NCBI GenBank assembly: GCA_948144175.1
Contig: CANXME010000213.1
Coordinates: 992,001 to 1,056,000, forward strand
DNA: 64,000 bases
Source: Closterium sp. NIES-65
Lineage: Eukaryota > Streptophyta > Zygnematophyceae > Desmidiales > Closteriaceae
Direction of reading: 5' to 3'
The translations under genes were made by a program, and so were the position numbers. The notes beneath the pieces were generated by a model. It had not been told where the DNA came from. It worked only from the letters and a program-made list of their open reading frames with translations, and did not search any database. Of the stretch, positions 45,084-58,464 are shown piece by piece. How positions within the stretch are numbered: position 1 is the first letter of the stretch; the number at the start of each line of letters is the position of its first letter.

Positions 45084-46909
45084 TCACACCGATCACGCCG
45101 AAGAAGGACAGCGGCATTCGTATGTTGATCAAATATCGCTCGCTCAACCGAGTAACCATCAATGTTTGTTATCCCATCCCATTCACCGACGGACTTCTAG
45201 ACCAACTTCGTGGCGCTCGTTGCTTCTCGAAGATTTACCTATGCGGCGATTATGACTAGATCAGTGTCCTTGCTGACGATTGTCACACAACAGCCTTCCT
45301 AACCTGCTATGGCATTTACGGGTTTTTAGTGATGCCCTTCGGCCTCACGAACGCGCCTTCGACTTTTCAAATGACCATGGGTGTTCCGGGATCTGCTCAA
45401 CAAGAATGTTATCGGATTTATTGACGATATTTTTATCTTTAGCAGGACACGCGAACAAGACCTCCGCGTCATCGACTGAGTGTTTAAATGGCTCCATGAC
45501 AACCGGCTCATCACCAAAGGCTCTAAGTGCGAGTTTTTAGGTAGGAGTTGGAGTTTTAGGGGCACGTCATCTCACGAGACGGTATCAAGATCGACCCGAA
45601 AAAAGATTCATGCTATACATGAGTGGAAAGCACCGACTAGTGTCACAAAACATGAGTCTTTTCTTGGGTTCGTGAATTACGTCCGGCGGTTTATCCTGAA
45701 TATGGAAAAGATAACCGGCCCGCTCACCGACCTACTGCTGAATGACATGAATTTTGTGTGGGGGGAGGAGGTTGAGGCGGCTTTTCAGAAGCTCAAGTAG
45801 TTTATGGTGTTCCCTCCAGTTCTGCACATCGCTGACCCATCCAAGCCAATCTTATTTATCACCAACGCTTCAAATTTTGCCACCAGCATTGTGTGACTCC
45901 AAGTTTTTGGCAATGGCCTTCTGTCAATTGCCTACAAGTCACGCAAGTTGCAGGCAATTGAGCGCAAATACCCAATTCACGACAAGAAAATGCTCGCCAT
46001 CATCCACGCGTTCAAGTTATGGCGTTGCTACCTGACTGGCACCGATGTCACTGTTCGCACCGATCACAAGTCACTACTGCACCTTCACGCGCAGCCCAAG
46101 CTCAACTAACAAAAAATCAGGTGGCTCGATTACTTCACTCCAACTACCGCATCACCAACAAAAAGGGGGCTAATAACATCATCGACACCCTCAGCCGCCC
46201 GACATTTCAATCCGCTGCAGTACTAATTACCCATTCGAACCCGCTACTTACGAGGCTTTTCACCCACGGCTACTCGACGGACTCGTTTGTTACAATAGGA
46301 AATCACCAACATGTGACAACGCAGAAGGGGACTTATTACCTAAAAGCCGAAACGCGAACTCCTCATCCAGGGGGTCCATGATTGTAGCCTCTCTTGCCAT
46401 TTCCGGGTTGACAAGATGACGAAACATTTGCACCGTCAATATTACTAGCCCAATTCTTTTTCCAACATGCAGCGTTATGTGTTTTCATGCAAAGTCTGCC
46501 GTGCAATGAAGTTGACACGTCAACGCCTGGCCGGCCTGTTGCAACCCCTCGATCCACCTAAATGACCATGGCAATATGTGATAATAGATTTTGTCACGAG
46601 GCTACCCCTTGGCGAGTCCGGCAACAACGCAGTCCTCGTCGTCGTCGACCGCCTAACGAAAATGGCGAACTTGGCACACAATCATTGCCGAAGAAAGTGC
46701 GCGCCTCTTCATCTCAATCGTTGATCGACTACACTGTATCCTGTCTACGATTGTAAGTGACCAAGACCCAAAGTTCACATCCAAGTTATGGAAGGAGACA
46801 TGGGCGCAGTACGGCACTAAGCTTCAATTCTCGTCGGCCTACCACCCACAAACCAACGGACGGACTGAGCGGACCAATCAGACGATGGAGCAGCTCATCC
46901 GTACGAACT
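45084..46909 (+). pseudogene. Gypsy G1 RT, RNase H and integrase region
   Basis: Reverse transcriptase pieces ([34 protein letters not shown]), RNase H (YPIHDKKMLAIIHAFKLW, VRTDHKSLLH) and integrase (LPLGESGNNAVLVVVDRL, FSSAYHPQTNGRTERTNQ), in Gypsy order. Broken in several places and interrupted by Copia G at 46910. Confidence 0.88.
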
Positions 46910-49900
46910 TGTCAAACTTATATGCTATAGTCTATATAGGCTGTAGCGGGGTAGACAATATGGGGTACAACACTTATAGGTTTACTACTTGTACCCACCT
47001 GCTTCCTAGTCCATCCATTCTCTCGTACAGAGCACGTTCCCTAGTGGGACCGTTTTTTTCAGGGCCCACCACGAATTTTTTTTTTCCTGCCCTGCTCGAA
47101 GCGCGCTCCCGTGCCTGCCTGCCCTGTCGCGCGCCTCGCGCCTGCCTCACGTGCGCCCTTGCGCCTGCCCTGCCGTTGCGGCCTTGCCGTCGCGGCCTGC
47201 CGTCGAGCACCTGCAGCAGCCGTCGCGGCCCTGCCCTGCCGCTGTCGCGGCCCTGCACGATAGCCGCTGTCTTCAATGTGACTCTAGGGACGGAGTCTCA
47301 TTGTTTGATCATACGTCCGGCGTCTCTGTTGCACCTGCTGCCGATGCTGACAGTACAGTTCGCTCACAGTGGACTACTTATGACGCTCTTGCCCGCCATT
47401 CTGTTTGTAGTCACCTGCCGTCTGCAGAGCGCGCGCACTTTGGCCAGTACAAGACTGCTAAGTCTTTGTATGATACGGTAGTTGCACGCTACTCCTCCCC
47501 TGCCACTGCTGCTCTCAGCCGCCTCATGTTGCCGTACTTGTTCCCTGACCTAGCCGCCTTTCCCACAGTCGCTGACCTCATGACTCACCTCTGCACTAGT
47601 GACACCCGCTACCGCGCTGAGCTTCACACCGATTTTTGCGCCAAGAACCCCCCCCACATGTACATCACCCTCTTCTACCTCGTCACCCGTCTCCCTGACT
47701 CTCTTCGCTCAGTCAGGGACCATTTCCTCTCTCTTTGCCCCACCACGCTTAGTGTCGACCTCCTCGAGAAGCACCTCCAAGCAGCTGAGTCTAGCATAAT
47801 TGCTGTAGGAGCTTCCCGCGGCGACCCTCGCGCCCCTGCACTTACGTTCTCTGCACCGGCGACCGCAGTGGGGAGACGTGCGGGCTGCCACACGCGACGC
47901 AGCAATGTTTTGGTTGCCTGACTGACGCCTGGCGCACACAGTTTCCTGACGCCACTGAGCTCTCTTGCTGGAGTGATCTGCTTAGGTCTGGTGTTGATGT
48001 CTTTGCTCTTGACTATGATGCCATCCTTGCTGCCATGTATGCTGTGACTATTAGTGCTAAGGGTGACTGTTATTTGTGTGTTCCGCCCGACCCGGGCATT
48101 GGGGCTGCTGCTCTATATGCTAGTGAGTCTACCGCTCCAGGTGCAAGTGAGTCAACTGCTCCAGGTACTGGTAAGTTTGCTCTCTCCGGTACTGCGCCCG
48201 CTGAGGCCTTGCACATCTTCACACTTGACTCAGGTGCTTCCCGCTCCTTCTTTCGCAACTGCACCACTCTCACACCTCTCAGCCGACCGGTTGCAGTCTC
48301 CCTGGCGGACCCCTCAGGGGGCCCAGTCCTTGCGCACTCTTCCACGGTTCTACCGTGTCCGACAGTCCCGTCTGGCTCAGTGTCAGGTCTCCACCTCCCC
48401 TCGTTCTCTACGAAATTGGTGAGTGGCGCTGATCTCCAAGATGTGTGGGTTAACCTGTTCACTTCTGGAGGTCAGCGCGTGACCCACTGCACTTGCTCCC
48501 GAACTGGTCGACACCTGGTCACGTTCACCCGTGCGCTTGGCTCGGGCCTGTACACACTGACTACTGCGTCCCCCTAGGTAGCTGCGTCTGCGTCAACGTC
48601 TGGTCAGCTAGCTGCCCCCTGCTCGTGTCAGGCTCTGTCGCACCAGACCCTTCTTTGGCACCATCGTCTTGGTCACCCCTCGGTGCAATGCCTTCGGGCC
48701 ATGCACCGCTGTCTCCTGGTCTCTGGCCTTCCAGAGACTCTGCCTCCTCTCCCACCCTCCCCTACCCCTCCCTGCCTTCCCTGTGTTGAGGGGCGGCAGC
48801 GCGCTGCTCCTCACTCCTCCTCGTTCCCCCCGACGACTTCTCCCCTGCAGACCCTGCACATGGACGTGTGGGGCCCAGCCTGCGTCCGTGGGCAGGACCG
48901 CGAGCGGTACTTCCTGCTCTTTGTTGACGACTACTCGCGCTACACCACGGTCTTCCCCTTGCGCACCAAGGGTGAGGTCCCTGATGTTTTGATCCCTTGG
49001 ATCCGCGCTGCCCGTCTCCAGCTCCGCGAGCGATTCGGGACGGAGTTTCCCGTCAAGCGTCTGACAGAGGTGGAGAGTTTTCCTCTAACCTGCTGCAGAG
49101 CTTTTATCGTGGGGAGGGCATTCGCCAGACGTTCACGCTTCGGGCCTCTCCGCAGCGAAATGGGGTCGCTGAGCGCCGCATTGGCTTAGTCATGGAGGTC
49201 GCTCGTACCTCCATGGTCCATGCGGCTGCCCCCCATTTTCTGTGGCCGTTTGCGGTCCGCTACGCTGCGCATCAGCTCAACCTCTGGCCCCATGTCTCCA
49301 TGCCAGAGACCTCGCCCACACTGCGGTGGACGGGGAAGGTTGGAGATGCGTCGGTGTTCCGGGTCTGGGGTTCTCGTACCTTTGTCCGCGATACCACCGC
49401 GGACAAGCTTTCCGCCCGTGCTGTTCCCTGCGTCTTCCTTGGCTTTGTCCCTGACGCGCCTGGCTGGCAGTTTTACCACCGCACCTTGCGCCGAGTCCTG
49501 CCCTCTCAGGACCTCACGTTCGACGGGTTGGTTCCCTTTTACCGTCTCTTCCCCTACCGCGCTACCCCTCTCCCCCCCCCGCCACTCTTCCTTACACCAA
49601 GTCCTCCCCCGGTAGACCCCCTTCCCCCTCAGGGTCCTGCTCCCTCAGGTGTGTCTCCGGTAGATGTTGTCAAGCCTGTCGAGGTAGCGGTTGATCTGGT
49701 GCAGCTGGGGGTGCTGAACCTGCATGTGCGTAGCCTGGGGTTGCTGAGCTTGGGGGTGCTGCGCCTGGGAGTGCTGAGCTTGAGCGTGCGGAGCCTGGGG
49801 GTGCTGAGCCTGAGCGTGTTAGGTCTGGGGGTGCTGAGCCTGTAGGTACGGCGCCTGGGGGTGCTGAGCCTGAGCGTGTGGATTATGGGGGTGCTGAGCT

Positions 49901-52866
49901 TGGGGGTGTCGAGCCTGCGGTTGCTGAGACGGGGGGTGCTGAGTCTGCTGGAGGTCCTGCAAGGGCCTCATCTCGGCGGGAGCCTCTCTCTCCACAGTAG
50001 CTACGAGAGTGGTTTACTCGCTGCTGGAGGCGTCCGGGCGGAGCTGCTGCGGTTGAGGAGCTTGCCGCGGGTGGCCCTAGAGCAGGAGGTGCTGGAGCTG
50101 CTGCTGTTGGAGGTACAGGATCCGTTGGAGCTGGTGGTTCTGCTGGAGTTGGAGCCGGCGCTACTGGAGCTATTCCTGCTGGAAGTGCTACTGGTGCTGG
50201 AGCTAGTGGTGCTGCAGGAGATGGAGCTGGAGACCTTGGAGCTGGAGGTCCCTCTGCTGGTTCTCGTGGTGCTGCACGGCCGCGGCCATACTTCGTTCCA
50301 CTCCTTCAGCATGTTCTTGGTCTCCCGCCTTCTAATGGTCCTACTCCTCCCTTAGAGTGTCCACCGATTGTCCAGTCGCAGTCGCAGTATCAGCCAGCCT
50401 CCCCACTGCTTGCTCCTTCTCCTGACACTGGTCCGACTGGAGGTCTTGCTGAGCGTCGTGAGCTTGCGTCTCGCCTTGCGTCGCCTGTCCGCGCTACTCG
50501 CACTGGTCGTCTTGTTCCGCGTCCGCGTCCTCCTCCTGTCCCCGGCACGCACCAGATGGCAGTGCGTCCTTCCACAGCTCCACAGCGTGTCCCTCTGCCG
50601 TCTCCTCCTGCGTCCTCCCTTGCTGACGGTCCGGACCCAGAGTCTAACTCCCTTCGTGCTGCTAGTCCTACTGTCAGGCGTCTCCTGGCCACTGTTGTCA
50701 CTGAACCTTCCTTTGAGTCCATAGCTGCGTCTGCCTTAGTTGCTGAGCTTGTCGACTTTGCTGCTCGCTGTCGTCTGGACTACGCTGCTAGTCTTGTTGC
50801 TGATTCTCATTCTGTCTATCCTCCGTCCGTCAGGGGTGAGTGTGCTCTTGGCACAGACGTCCTCGAGGAGAGGTAGGAGAAGTTTCAGTGTTTTGCCGCT
50901 GCTTTACCTCATCTCGTGTCCATGCTGCCTGCACCTGAGGGAGACCAGGATGCACCAGACATCTCGACCCCGCACACTTACGCTGAGGCGATAGAGGGTC
51001 CCTACTCCTCTCAATGGCGGACAGCCATGGACGCAGAGATGGCTTCGTGGAAGTCCACAGGCACTTACGTTGACGAGGTTCCCCCACCTGGGGCGAACAT
51101 TGTCGATGGCATGTGGATTTTCAGGGTGAAGCGGTCGCCGGGTTCTCCGCCTGTCTTCAAGGCATGTTACGTTGCCCGAGGCTTCAGTCAGCGACATGGA
51201 GTTGAGTACTTTCAGACCTTCTCCCCTACCCCGAAGATGACCAGTCTTTGGGTGCTGCTGCACGTCGTCGCTCAACGTGACTACGGGCTTCACTCTCTTG
51301 ACTTCAGCACAGCGTTCTTACGGGGCAGCCTGCACGATGAGATCTGGTTGCGCCGCCCACCTGGCTTCACTGGGTCGTTCGCTCCTGGTACCCAGTGGAG
51401 TCTCCGGCGGCCAATCTATGGTCTCCGTCAGGCCCCTCGTGAGTGGCACGACACACTGAGGACGACTCTTGCAGCTCTTGGGTTTGCTCCTTCTACTGCT
51501 GACTCGTCGCTGTTTCTACGCACCGGCACTTTGCTGCCGCTGTTCTACATCCTCGTGTACGTCGACGACTTGGTTTCTGCCACTGCTGACACTGAGGCAC
51601 TGACTCTAGTGAAGTCGGAGCTATAGAAGAGAGACACATGCACAGACCTCGGTGAGCTGTGCAGCTATCTTGGCTTGTAGACCACTCGGGACAGAGCACG
51701 CCGCACCATCACCCTGACTCAGTCGCACATGGTGCAGCAGGTCCTTCAGCGCTTCGACTTCATGTACTCCTCGCCTCAAGCCACTCCTCTGTCTTCTCGC
51801 CACTCGCTCTCAGCTCTGCCTTCGGATGAGTCCGTAGAGCCGAGTGGCCCGTATCCAGAGCTTGTGGGCTGCCGCATGTACCTGATGACCTGCGCTCGAC
51901 ATGACCTTGCTTACCCTCTTAGCATCCTGGCACGCTACGTTGCTCCCGGGAGACACCGACCAAAGCGCTAGAAGGCAGCTAAGAGGGTGATGCGCTACTT
52001 GTGCAGTACGTCGGGCATGGGGCTCGTGCTTGGAGGACGGGGTCTTGTTGTCCTCACAGGTCACGCAGATGCTTCTTGGGTTGACTACTTGGCGTCGCAG
52101 CGGACGTTACAGGGTTACACCTTCAGCCTTGGTTCCGGCTCTGTTTCGTGGCGGTCTACCCGCTCGTCTTCTGTTCTCAGCTCCAGCTGTGAGGCTGAGA
52201 TCTACGCAGGGGCCATGGCTGCACAAGAGCTATGCTGGCTCACCTACCTGCTGCCCGACTTGGGCAAGGTGCCTCGTCCTCCTCCAGTTCTGTACGTTGA
52301 CAACAAGGCAATGCTTGCCTTGTGTCGTGAGCGGAGACTGGAGCACAGAACGAAGCACATCGCTCTTCGCTACTTCCTTGCTCGAGAGTTGCAGCAGCGT
52401 GGTCATTTTCGTCTTGCTTACGTGGCCTCTAAGGCCAACACTGCTGATATCAATGGTTCTGTACTGTTCTAGGCCTTGTGCCCACTTGGCCTCACTTGCT
52501 TTCCGTGACTTTGCTTGTACTGTGATCTCTATATATATACTTGCATGCTTACACTTGCTAGGTTGTGATCAGTGTCTTGTTTGCTCAGCTTTATTTAACT
52601 CTGCATGTGAACTGGCCTTGTGGCCGCTTGCTTTTACTCGTAATGCGTGGTGACGTCGTGATCCAGCGTGAGCTTGCTTTGCTCTTTTTGACTGGTCTTG
52701 TGACCCCTTGTTCTCCCCCACTTTGCCTATGGGGGTGTGTCAAACTTATATGCTATAGTTTGTGTAGGCTGTAGCGGTGTAGACAATATGGGTTACAACA
52801 CTTTTAGGTTTACTACTTGTACCCACCTGCTTCCTAGTTCATTCATTCACTCGTACTTTTCTCACA
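46910..52866 (+). mobile_element. Copia LTR retrotransposon (element G), broken
   Basis: The left LTR starts at 46910 and runs to about 47029. The right LTR is 52738-52866. The flanks are GAACT and GAAAT, a probable 5-bp duplication with one difference. Parts: short GC-rich leader, gag from about 47280, protease (LDSGAS), integrase (DVWGPACVRGQ), linker, RT and RNase H to about 52470, then the usual 3' non-coding block. Several LTR differences and many breaks indicate an older insertion. It lies in the Gypsy integrase region. Confidence 0.88.
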
Positions 52867-53105
52867 GAAATGCCCCAACCTTGCTCGATAAGAAATTTCA
52901 CTTTCGATACTAGAATTTGCGTACTATAACACCACTTCTAGCACGACTAATCTCTCCCCTAGTTTTCCCTAAACTACATGTTGGACCCAGTGGTACTGAC
53001 AACGACATCCCTCGAGAAACCAGTACTAAGGTCCCAAGACTTTATGACGAAACTGCAAGAAATTCACGACGAAGCAGCTGACGCCATAAGGAAGGATAAC
53101 GTCGT
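52867..53105 (+). pseudogene. Gypsy G1 tail before its 3' LTR
   Basis: Unassigned tail of the Gypsy interior between Copia G and the 3' LTR, decayed. A purine-rich AAGGAAGGATAACG lies just ahead of the LTR at about 53090 and may be the old polypurine tract. Confidence 0.5.
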
Positions 53106-54274
53106 TGCCCGCAAATATTCGATATCCTTCATTTCCGTTATCGGGGTTTACTGATTCGCGTACAGCCCCACACTCACAAACTTCGCATTTATAGCCGACG
53201 TCCTTGATTCCGAGGTTGCATCGTGTCGCCTTCGGCTTTCCCTTTGCCAAACCTGCACCCAACTTTGCGTTCCCGAGGTTTGTTGTATGCATGTCAGTTT
53301 GAGTGCATGTCATCCTAACGTCCTGCTGTATGCTCGTGCAATCCATGCTTGTGTCAATTGCATGAGCTTAAATCATTATGTATGGCTGTTGGATTTTATC
53401 ACCTCTGTGTTTTTCTCCAAGTCTAAATGCTTGACCGCGCTAGAGAAATCCATGGCTTTTCAACGATACCAAGACCGCCTTATTCCGACCAATATCGCCC
53501 AAGTTACAAGATTTCCAAGTTTTGTGAATTCTATCTTAAGTTGGGATATTAACTTAAGTGGGCGATTATTGGGTCATGATTATAAAGGGATCTTATATTT
53601 GGGTGGTTAGGAAGGCACCTTTGACTTTTGGATTGGGGTGGCTATAAGTTTATAGCATGGGTTGCAAATGTTGCAACACCCAGGCATGATTTTGCATGTG
53701 ACATCTCAAGAACGTCATCATAAGGGTTGCATATTTGATGCTATGAAGGTTCTCACTACCCTTTCAAAGCATTTGGAGAGCCCTTCCCTCACAAGGTTCT
53801 CATGAAACCCCCCAACTCCTTATTATATGCCTAATGCTTGTTCTTCCTCCATTCATTCCAGTGAAAGCAACAGCTATACCTTTTTAGTTGGTTCTCACTC
53901 CCTGGACCATGAAATCAAGTGATTCAACTTCAAATGGTAGCGAAAACCAGCACGCGCAATCTTACTTAGCGGATTTACGTTTAGTTGAGATTTGAGTTCG
54001 TCGTAAGTCTTCAAAGTGACCGGATCCTATGCAACAAGTGGTATTAGAGCTGGTGGTCGACTTTGAAGCGACGAATCGTCATCGATTCTCAACCAATTTT
54101 GACAAGTGAAACCATTTGATTATTACTCTGCTCGCGATCTTTTGATTGGTGGTCGAATCGCGTTCTGTTTTGACGTGTGCTAACCGCGACGGCGTTATTC
54201 GTAAATGCGAAATTTCTGGCATAATCTTGTCCAAGCGTTTTTTCTTAAGATTCAAACGTGCCGAAGGCCTTGTG

Positions 54275-55001
54275 ATGGCTGAGACGGACACCAGAGATGC
54301 TACTGATGAGATGGGCGGGAGTGGAGAGGTTGGAGAGGAAGAGAGAGTAGTTGGTGGTGGAGTGGGAACTCACCAACCAACTATCCCTGTGCTACCCTCT
54401 TCCATTACACCATCTCCTATATCTGTGGATCCTATGAAAGTCTTCTCTATTGATAAGTCCATGGGGAAGGATTATGAGCACAAGAGATTTTGTATGAGGC
54501 TCATGTTTACCCAATACACGTGATTGGATATGGTAGAAGGAAAAGAAAAGATGTCAGAGGCCTTGGACTTGAAAAGAGCATGGATAAAACGCTCATTTGA
54601 TGCATACATGCCCATGGTCCAAGCGGTTGGTGGACGCCAACTTGACCATATCAAAGGCCAATTGAGTGATCCCGAGTGTGGACCCAAGGCATGGAGGAAA
54701 CTCTTTAATGAACACTCACCAACACATGCTACAGGCATCATGCTACTTGCGCGGCGATTGCGCGACATCAAATTTGTTGATGGAGAGCCAATGCAGCCCG
54801 TGTTGGATGAGATGCGAGACATCATCACGAAACTCAAGAGTGGTGGCGTTGTCTACCCTGAACTTGTTCAATGCGCGAAGATAAGGATCCGACTTCCTGA
54901 GTCGTGGTATGCCCTAACCATCAACCTCAACTCCGAGCAATCCCAATGGAGTGTGGATAACATTCGTGCAAGAATCCTTGAAGAGGATTTGAGGCGCTTA
55001 A
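54275..55001 (+). pseudogene. Gag of element H, first part
   Basis: Begins MAETDTRDATDEMGG. Later stretches (AWIKRSFDAYMPMVQAVGG, LRDIKFVDGEPMQPVLDEM, LPESWYALTINLNSEQ) fit the UBN2-type gag of Copia elements. Fossil. Confidence 0.7.
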
Positions 55002-55176
55002 AGCCCAACACCTGAATTACTCAACGGAAGTCAACGCTAAAAGCTAGGTTCGGGAGGCAGGCACGGAGAGGTTCGGTTGGGTTGCGAGAGACTTTCACTC
55101 GCGAAACCAATTTGCGACAATCTCGCTTCCCATGATGGCTGGGGTTCTTCCCACAACCAGAAATGCGCGAGCATAC

Positions 55177-55194
55177 CAAACTGTGCACAGTTTG
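55177..55194. promoter_or_regulatory. Subterminal palindrome, left end of the TIR element
   Basis: CAAACTGTGCACAGTTTG is a perfect 18-bp palindrome about 175 bp from the left terminus, repeated exactly near the right end. Likely a transposase-binding site by analogy with other TIR elements. Confidence 0.55.
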
Positions 55195-55399
55195 AGATAG
55201 CACGCAGAGTATTAGGTATAGACCATACCTGTAGACAGGGCAGGGCGTCGGCGTTCACTCATATGGGATCAGATACGCCATACGATGTGGGTGGCGCGGA
55301 TTTAGATGATGATGCGCAAAGCTAGTGTCCGCTGGATGAAGATTATTGTGTCGAAATGCAGGTTATTGTGCAACTAGCGTAATCCCGCGGCGAAAATCG

Positions 55400-57230
55400 A
55401 ATTGCCACCGTTCGCCCAAACGTGACCCTCCCTTCGCCCTCGCTTTCCTTTCCCACGCTTCCGCTCTTTTTTGTCCGCGTCGTCGCCCTCGCTTTCCTTT
55501 CTCACGCTTCCCCTCTCTTTCGCCCGCGTCGTCGCCCTCGCTTCCGCAGCTCGTCGCGTGCCCGTCGCCTTCGCTCCGCCCGTCGCCTTCACTTCCCCCC
55601 CGTCGCCTTCACTCCCCCCCCTCCCCCCCCTCTTCTGTTGCCTTCATTTCCCCCTCCCCGTCGCCTTCACTTCCCCCTCTCGTCGCCTTCACTTCCCCTC
55701 CTGTCGCCTTCATTTCCCCCTCCCGTCGCCTTCACTTCCCCCTCCCGTCGCCTTCATTTCCCCCTCCCGTCGCCCTCACTTCCCCTCCCGTCGCCTTCAT
55801 TTCCCCCTCCCGTCGCCTTCACTTTCCCCTTCCGTCGCCTTCATTTCCCCCTCCCATCGCCCTCACTTCCCCTCCCGTCGCCTTCCCTTCCCTCTCCCGT
55901 CGCCTTCACTTCTCTCCCCCGATGCCTTCGATTCCCCCTCCCGTCGCCTTCCACGCCTGTCGCACTCGCTTTCCCGCCCGTCACACTCGCTTCCCCACCC
56001 GCCACCTTCCCTTCCCCTCCCATTGCCTTTCACTCTCTCCTGTTCACTCTCTTTCCCTCTGCTCACTCTCTTTCCCCCTGATCACTCGCTTCCCCCCTCC
56101 TCAATCTCTTTCCCTCTGCTCACTCCCCTTGTTCTAACCCCACTCTCCCCATTTCTCACCCATTTTCCCCCTTTACGCTCTCTTACCCCCTCTGCTCGCC
56201 CCTGTTTTCCTGGCTCACTCCTATACTCACTCTCTCCCCCCCTGCTCACTCTCTTCCCCCCTGCTCACTCTCTTTCCCCCTTCTCACTCTCTTTCCCCCT
56301 TCACGCTCTCTTTCCCTCCCTTCCGCCCGTCGCCCCCCTTCGTCTCATCGACCTCCCTGCTGCTCGTCGCCTTCGCTCCCGCTCGTCCCCTCGCAATCCC
56401 CGTCTCTCTCTCCCCCCTTCGCCCTCCCTTCCACTCCTCGTTGCCCTCGCCATCCCTCCCTTCTCCCTTCCCATCTCGCACACTTGTCACGCCCCCTTTC
56501 CAACCCGCACATACACCCTTCCCTTCTTCCCTGTTTCCCCGCATCCCTTGTGCTGCTTTCCCCCATCCTCCGACTTGCTCCCCCCATCCCCTTCCCTGCT
56601 TCCCCCCGTCCCCTCCCCTGCCTCCCCCCATCCCCTTCCCTGCTTCCCCCCATCTCCTTCCCTGCTTCCCCCCATCCCCTTCCCCCCTTCGGCCCGTGCC
56701 CTCCCCTGCCTCCCCCCATCCCCTTCCCTGCTTCCCCCCAACCCCTTCCCTGCTTCCCCCCTTCCCCTTCCCTGCTTCCCCCCCGTCCCCTTCCCTCCTT
56801 CCCCGCGTCCCCTCCCCTGCCTCCCCCCATCCCCTTCCCTGCTTCCCCCACCCCCTTCCCTGCTCCCCCCAATCCCCTTCCCTGCTTCCCCCCGTCCCCT
56901 TCCCTCCTTCCCCCGTCCCCCTCCCAGCATCCCCCCATCCCCTTCCCTGCTCCCCCCCATCCCCTTCCCTGCTTCCCCCCATCCCCTTTCCTGATTCCCC
57001 CCATCTCCTTCCCTGCTCCCCCCCATCGCCTTCCCTGCTCATTCTTGCTCCCTTTATTTCACCCTTGCTCCCTCCCCTTCTTCTCTTCTCACTCTCTTCC
57101 CCCTTCCTCACTCTGTTCCCCCCTGCTTCCTCTCTTCCCCTCTGTTCAATCTGTCCCCCGCTGCTTCTTCTCTTCCCCTCTGCTCATTCCGTTTACTGTC
57201 TTCCCCCCTTCACTCACCCCCATACCCCCC
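55400..57230. repeat. Polypyrimidine tract with CTTCACTTCCCCCTCCCGTCG-type minisatellites
   Basis: About 1.8 kb of almost pure C/T. It includes a roughly 24-bp unit based on CGCCTTCACTTCCCCCTCC (55580-55900) and a roughly 20-bp unit CCCCCATCCCCTTCCCTGCTT (56570-57030). Long frames here are repeat shadows, not genes. Confidence 0.85.
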
Positions 57231-57819
57231 AATGCAGTTACAGGTGCCCAGGACCAGATGTGGCTTAACATGGCCTGGTTTATTGCTTGCAGTATAGCAG
57301 ACAAAACCGGGAAGCAACATTACACACACCCCCAAGCTTTGTTCCCTTCTCGAGTCTCGTGATTCCCCTTATTTTACAGATACTGTAATATATTAATTGT
57401 TGAACTCCCTGGTATTGGTCATGTGTATGACTGCTCTGAGGCTCATAATCCTGTATTATTACAAATTATCCAATACATGGCAAGGCTATACATCGTGTTA
57501 CTACGGTATCAGACAGCCAACACATCACAAACCCAGAAGTCAGATGTGACGTGGCTGAAGTATAAGGGAAGCAGGCATGCATAAGAATGACAACTGGCAA
57601 ATAAGGAAAGGAGGAACGGAGGGAGGAAGTGAGGAATGCAGGAATGAAGGAAGTAATGATGGGAGGAAGGGAGGTAGGGAGGATTCTTGGGGGAGAAGCA
57701 GAAGGGAGGGGAGGAAGAGAGGCTGGGGAGGAGGGTGGGAAGGAGGGTGAAACTTGGCAGAAGAATGATGGGATCGGGAAAGGAGGGACGAGGAAACGAG
57801 GAAAAGAGGAAACGAGGAA

Positions 57820-58205
57820 TGGGGTGGGGCAGAAAGGGGTGGGGCGGAATGGGGTGGGGCAAAAAGGGGTGGGGCAGAATGGGGTGGGGCGGAATTGGGT
57901 GGGGCGGAATGGGGTGGGGCAGAAAGGGGTGGGGCGGAATGGGGTGGGGCAGAAAGGGGTGGGGCGGAATGGGGTGGGGCGGAAAGGGGTGGGGCGGAAT
58001 GGGGTGGGGCGGAAAGGGGTGGGGCGGAATGGGATGGGGCGGAATGGGGTGGGGCGCAAAGGGGTGGGGCGGAATGGGGTGGGGCGGAAAGGGGTGGGGC
58101 GGAATGGGGTGGGGCAGAAAGGGGTGGGGCGGAATGGGGTGGGGCGGAATGGGGTGGGGCGGAATGGGGTGGGGCGGAACGGGGTGGGGCGGAATGGGGT
58201 GAGGC
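57820..58205. repeat. 15-bp G-rich array GGAATGGGGTGGGGC
   Basis: About 25 units of 15 bp (GGAATGGGGTGGGGC, alternating with GGAAAGGGGTGGGGC). Every unit carries two runs of four Gs, so the plus strand has strong G-quadruplex potential throughout. Confidence 0.92.
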
Positions 58206-58435
58206 GGATTGGGGAGATGAGGGATGGGGAGATGAGGGATGAGGAGATGAGGGATGGGGAGGTGTGGGATGGGGAGGAGAGGGCTGGGGAGGAGAGGGAT
58301 GGGGAGGTCAGGGATGGGGAGATGAGGGATGGGGAGATGAGGGAAGGGGAGATGGGGAATGGGGAGATGAGGGATGGGGAGATGAGGAATGGGGAGATGA
58401 GGGAAGGGGAGATGAGGGAAGGGGAAATGAACGTG
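58206..58435. repeat. 15-bp array GATGAGGGATGGGGA
   Basis: About 15 units of GATGAGGGATGGGGA and variants, directly continuing the previous array with the same period. Confidence 0.88.
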
Positions 58436-58464
58436 TATGCGACGGAAGGGTGCTGCTAGCCACT

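Noticed and set aside
55346-57362. Long proline/serine-rich frames as real proteins
   Set aside because: They are translations of polypyrimidine repeat DNA, open in several frames at once, with no domain.
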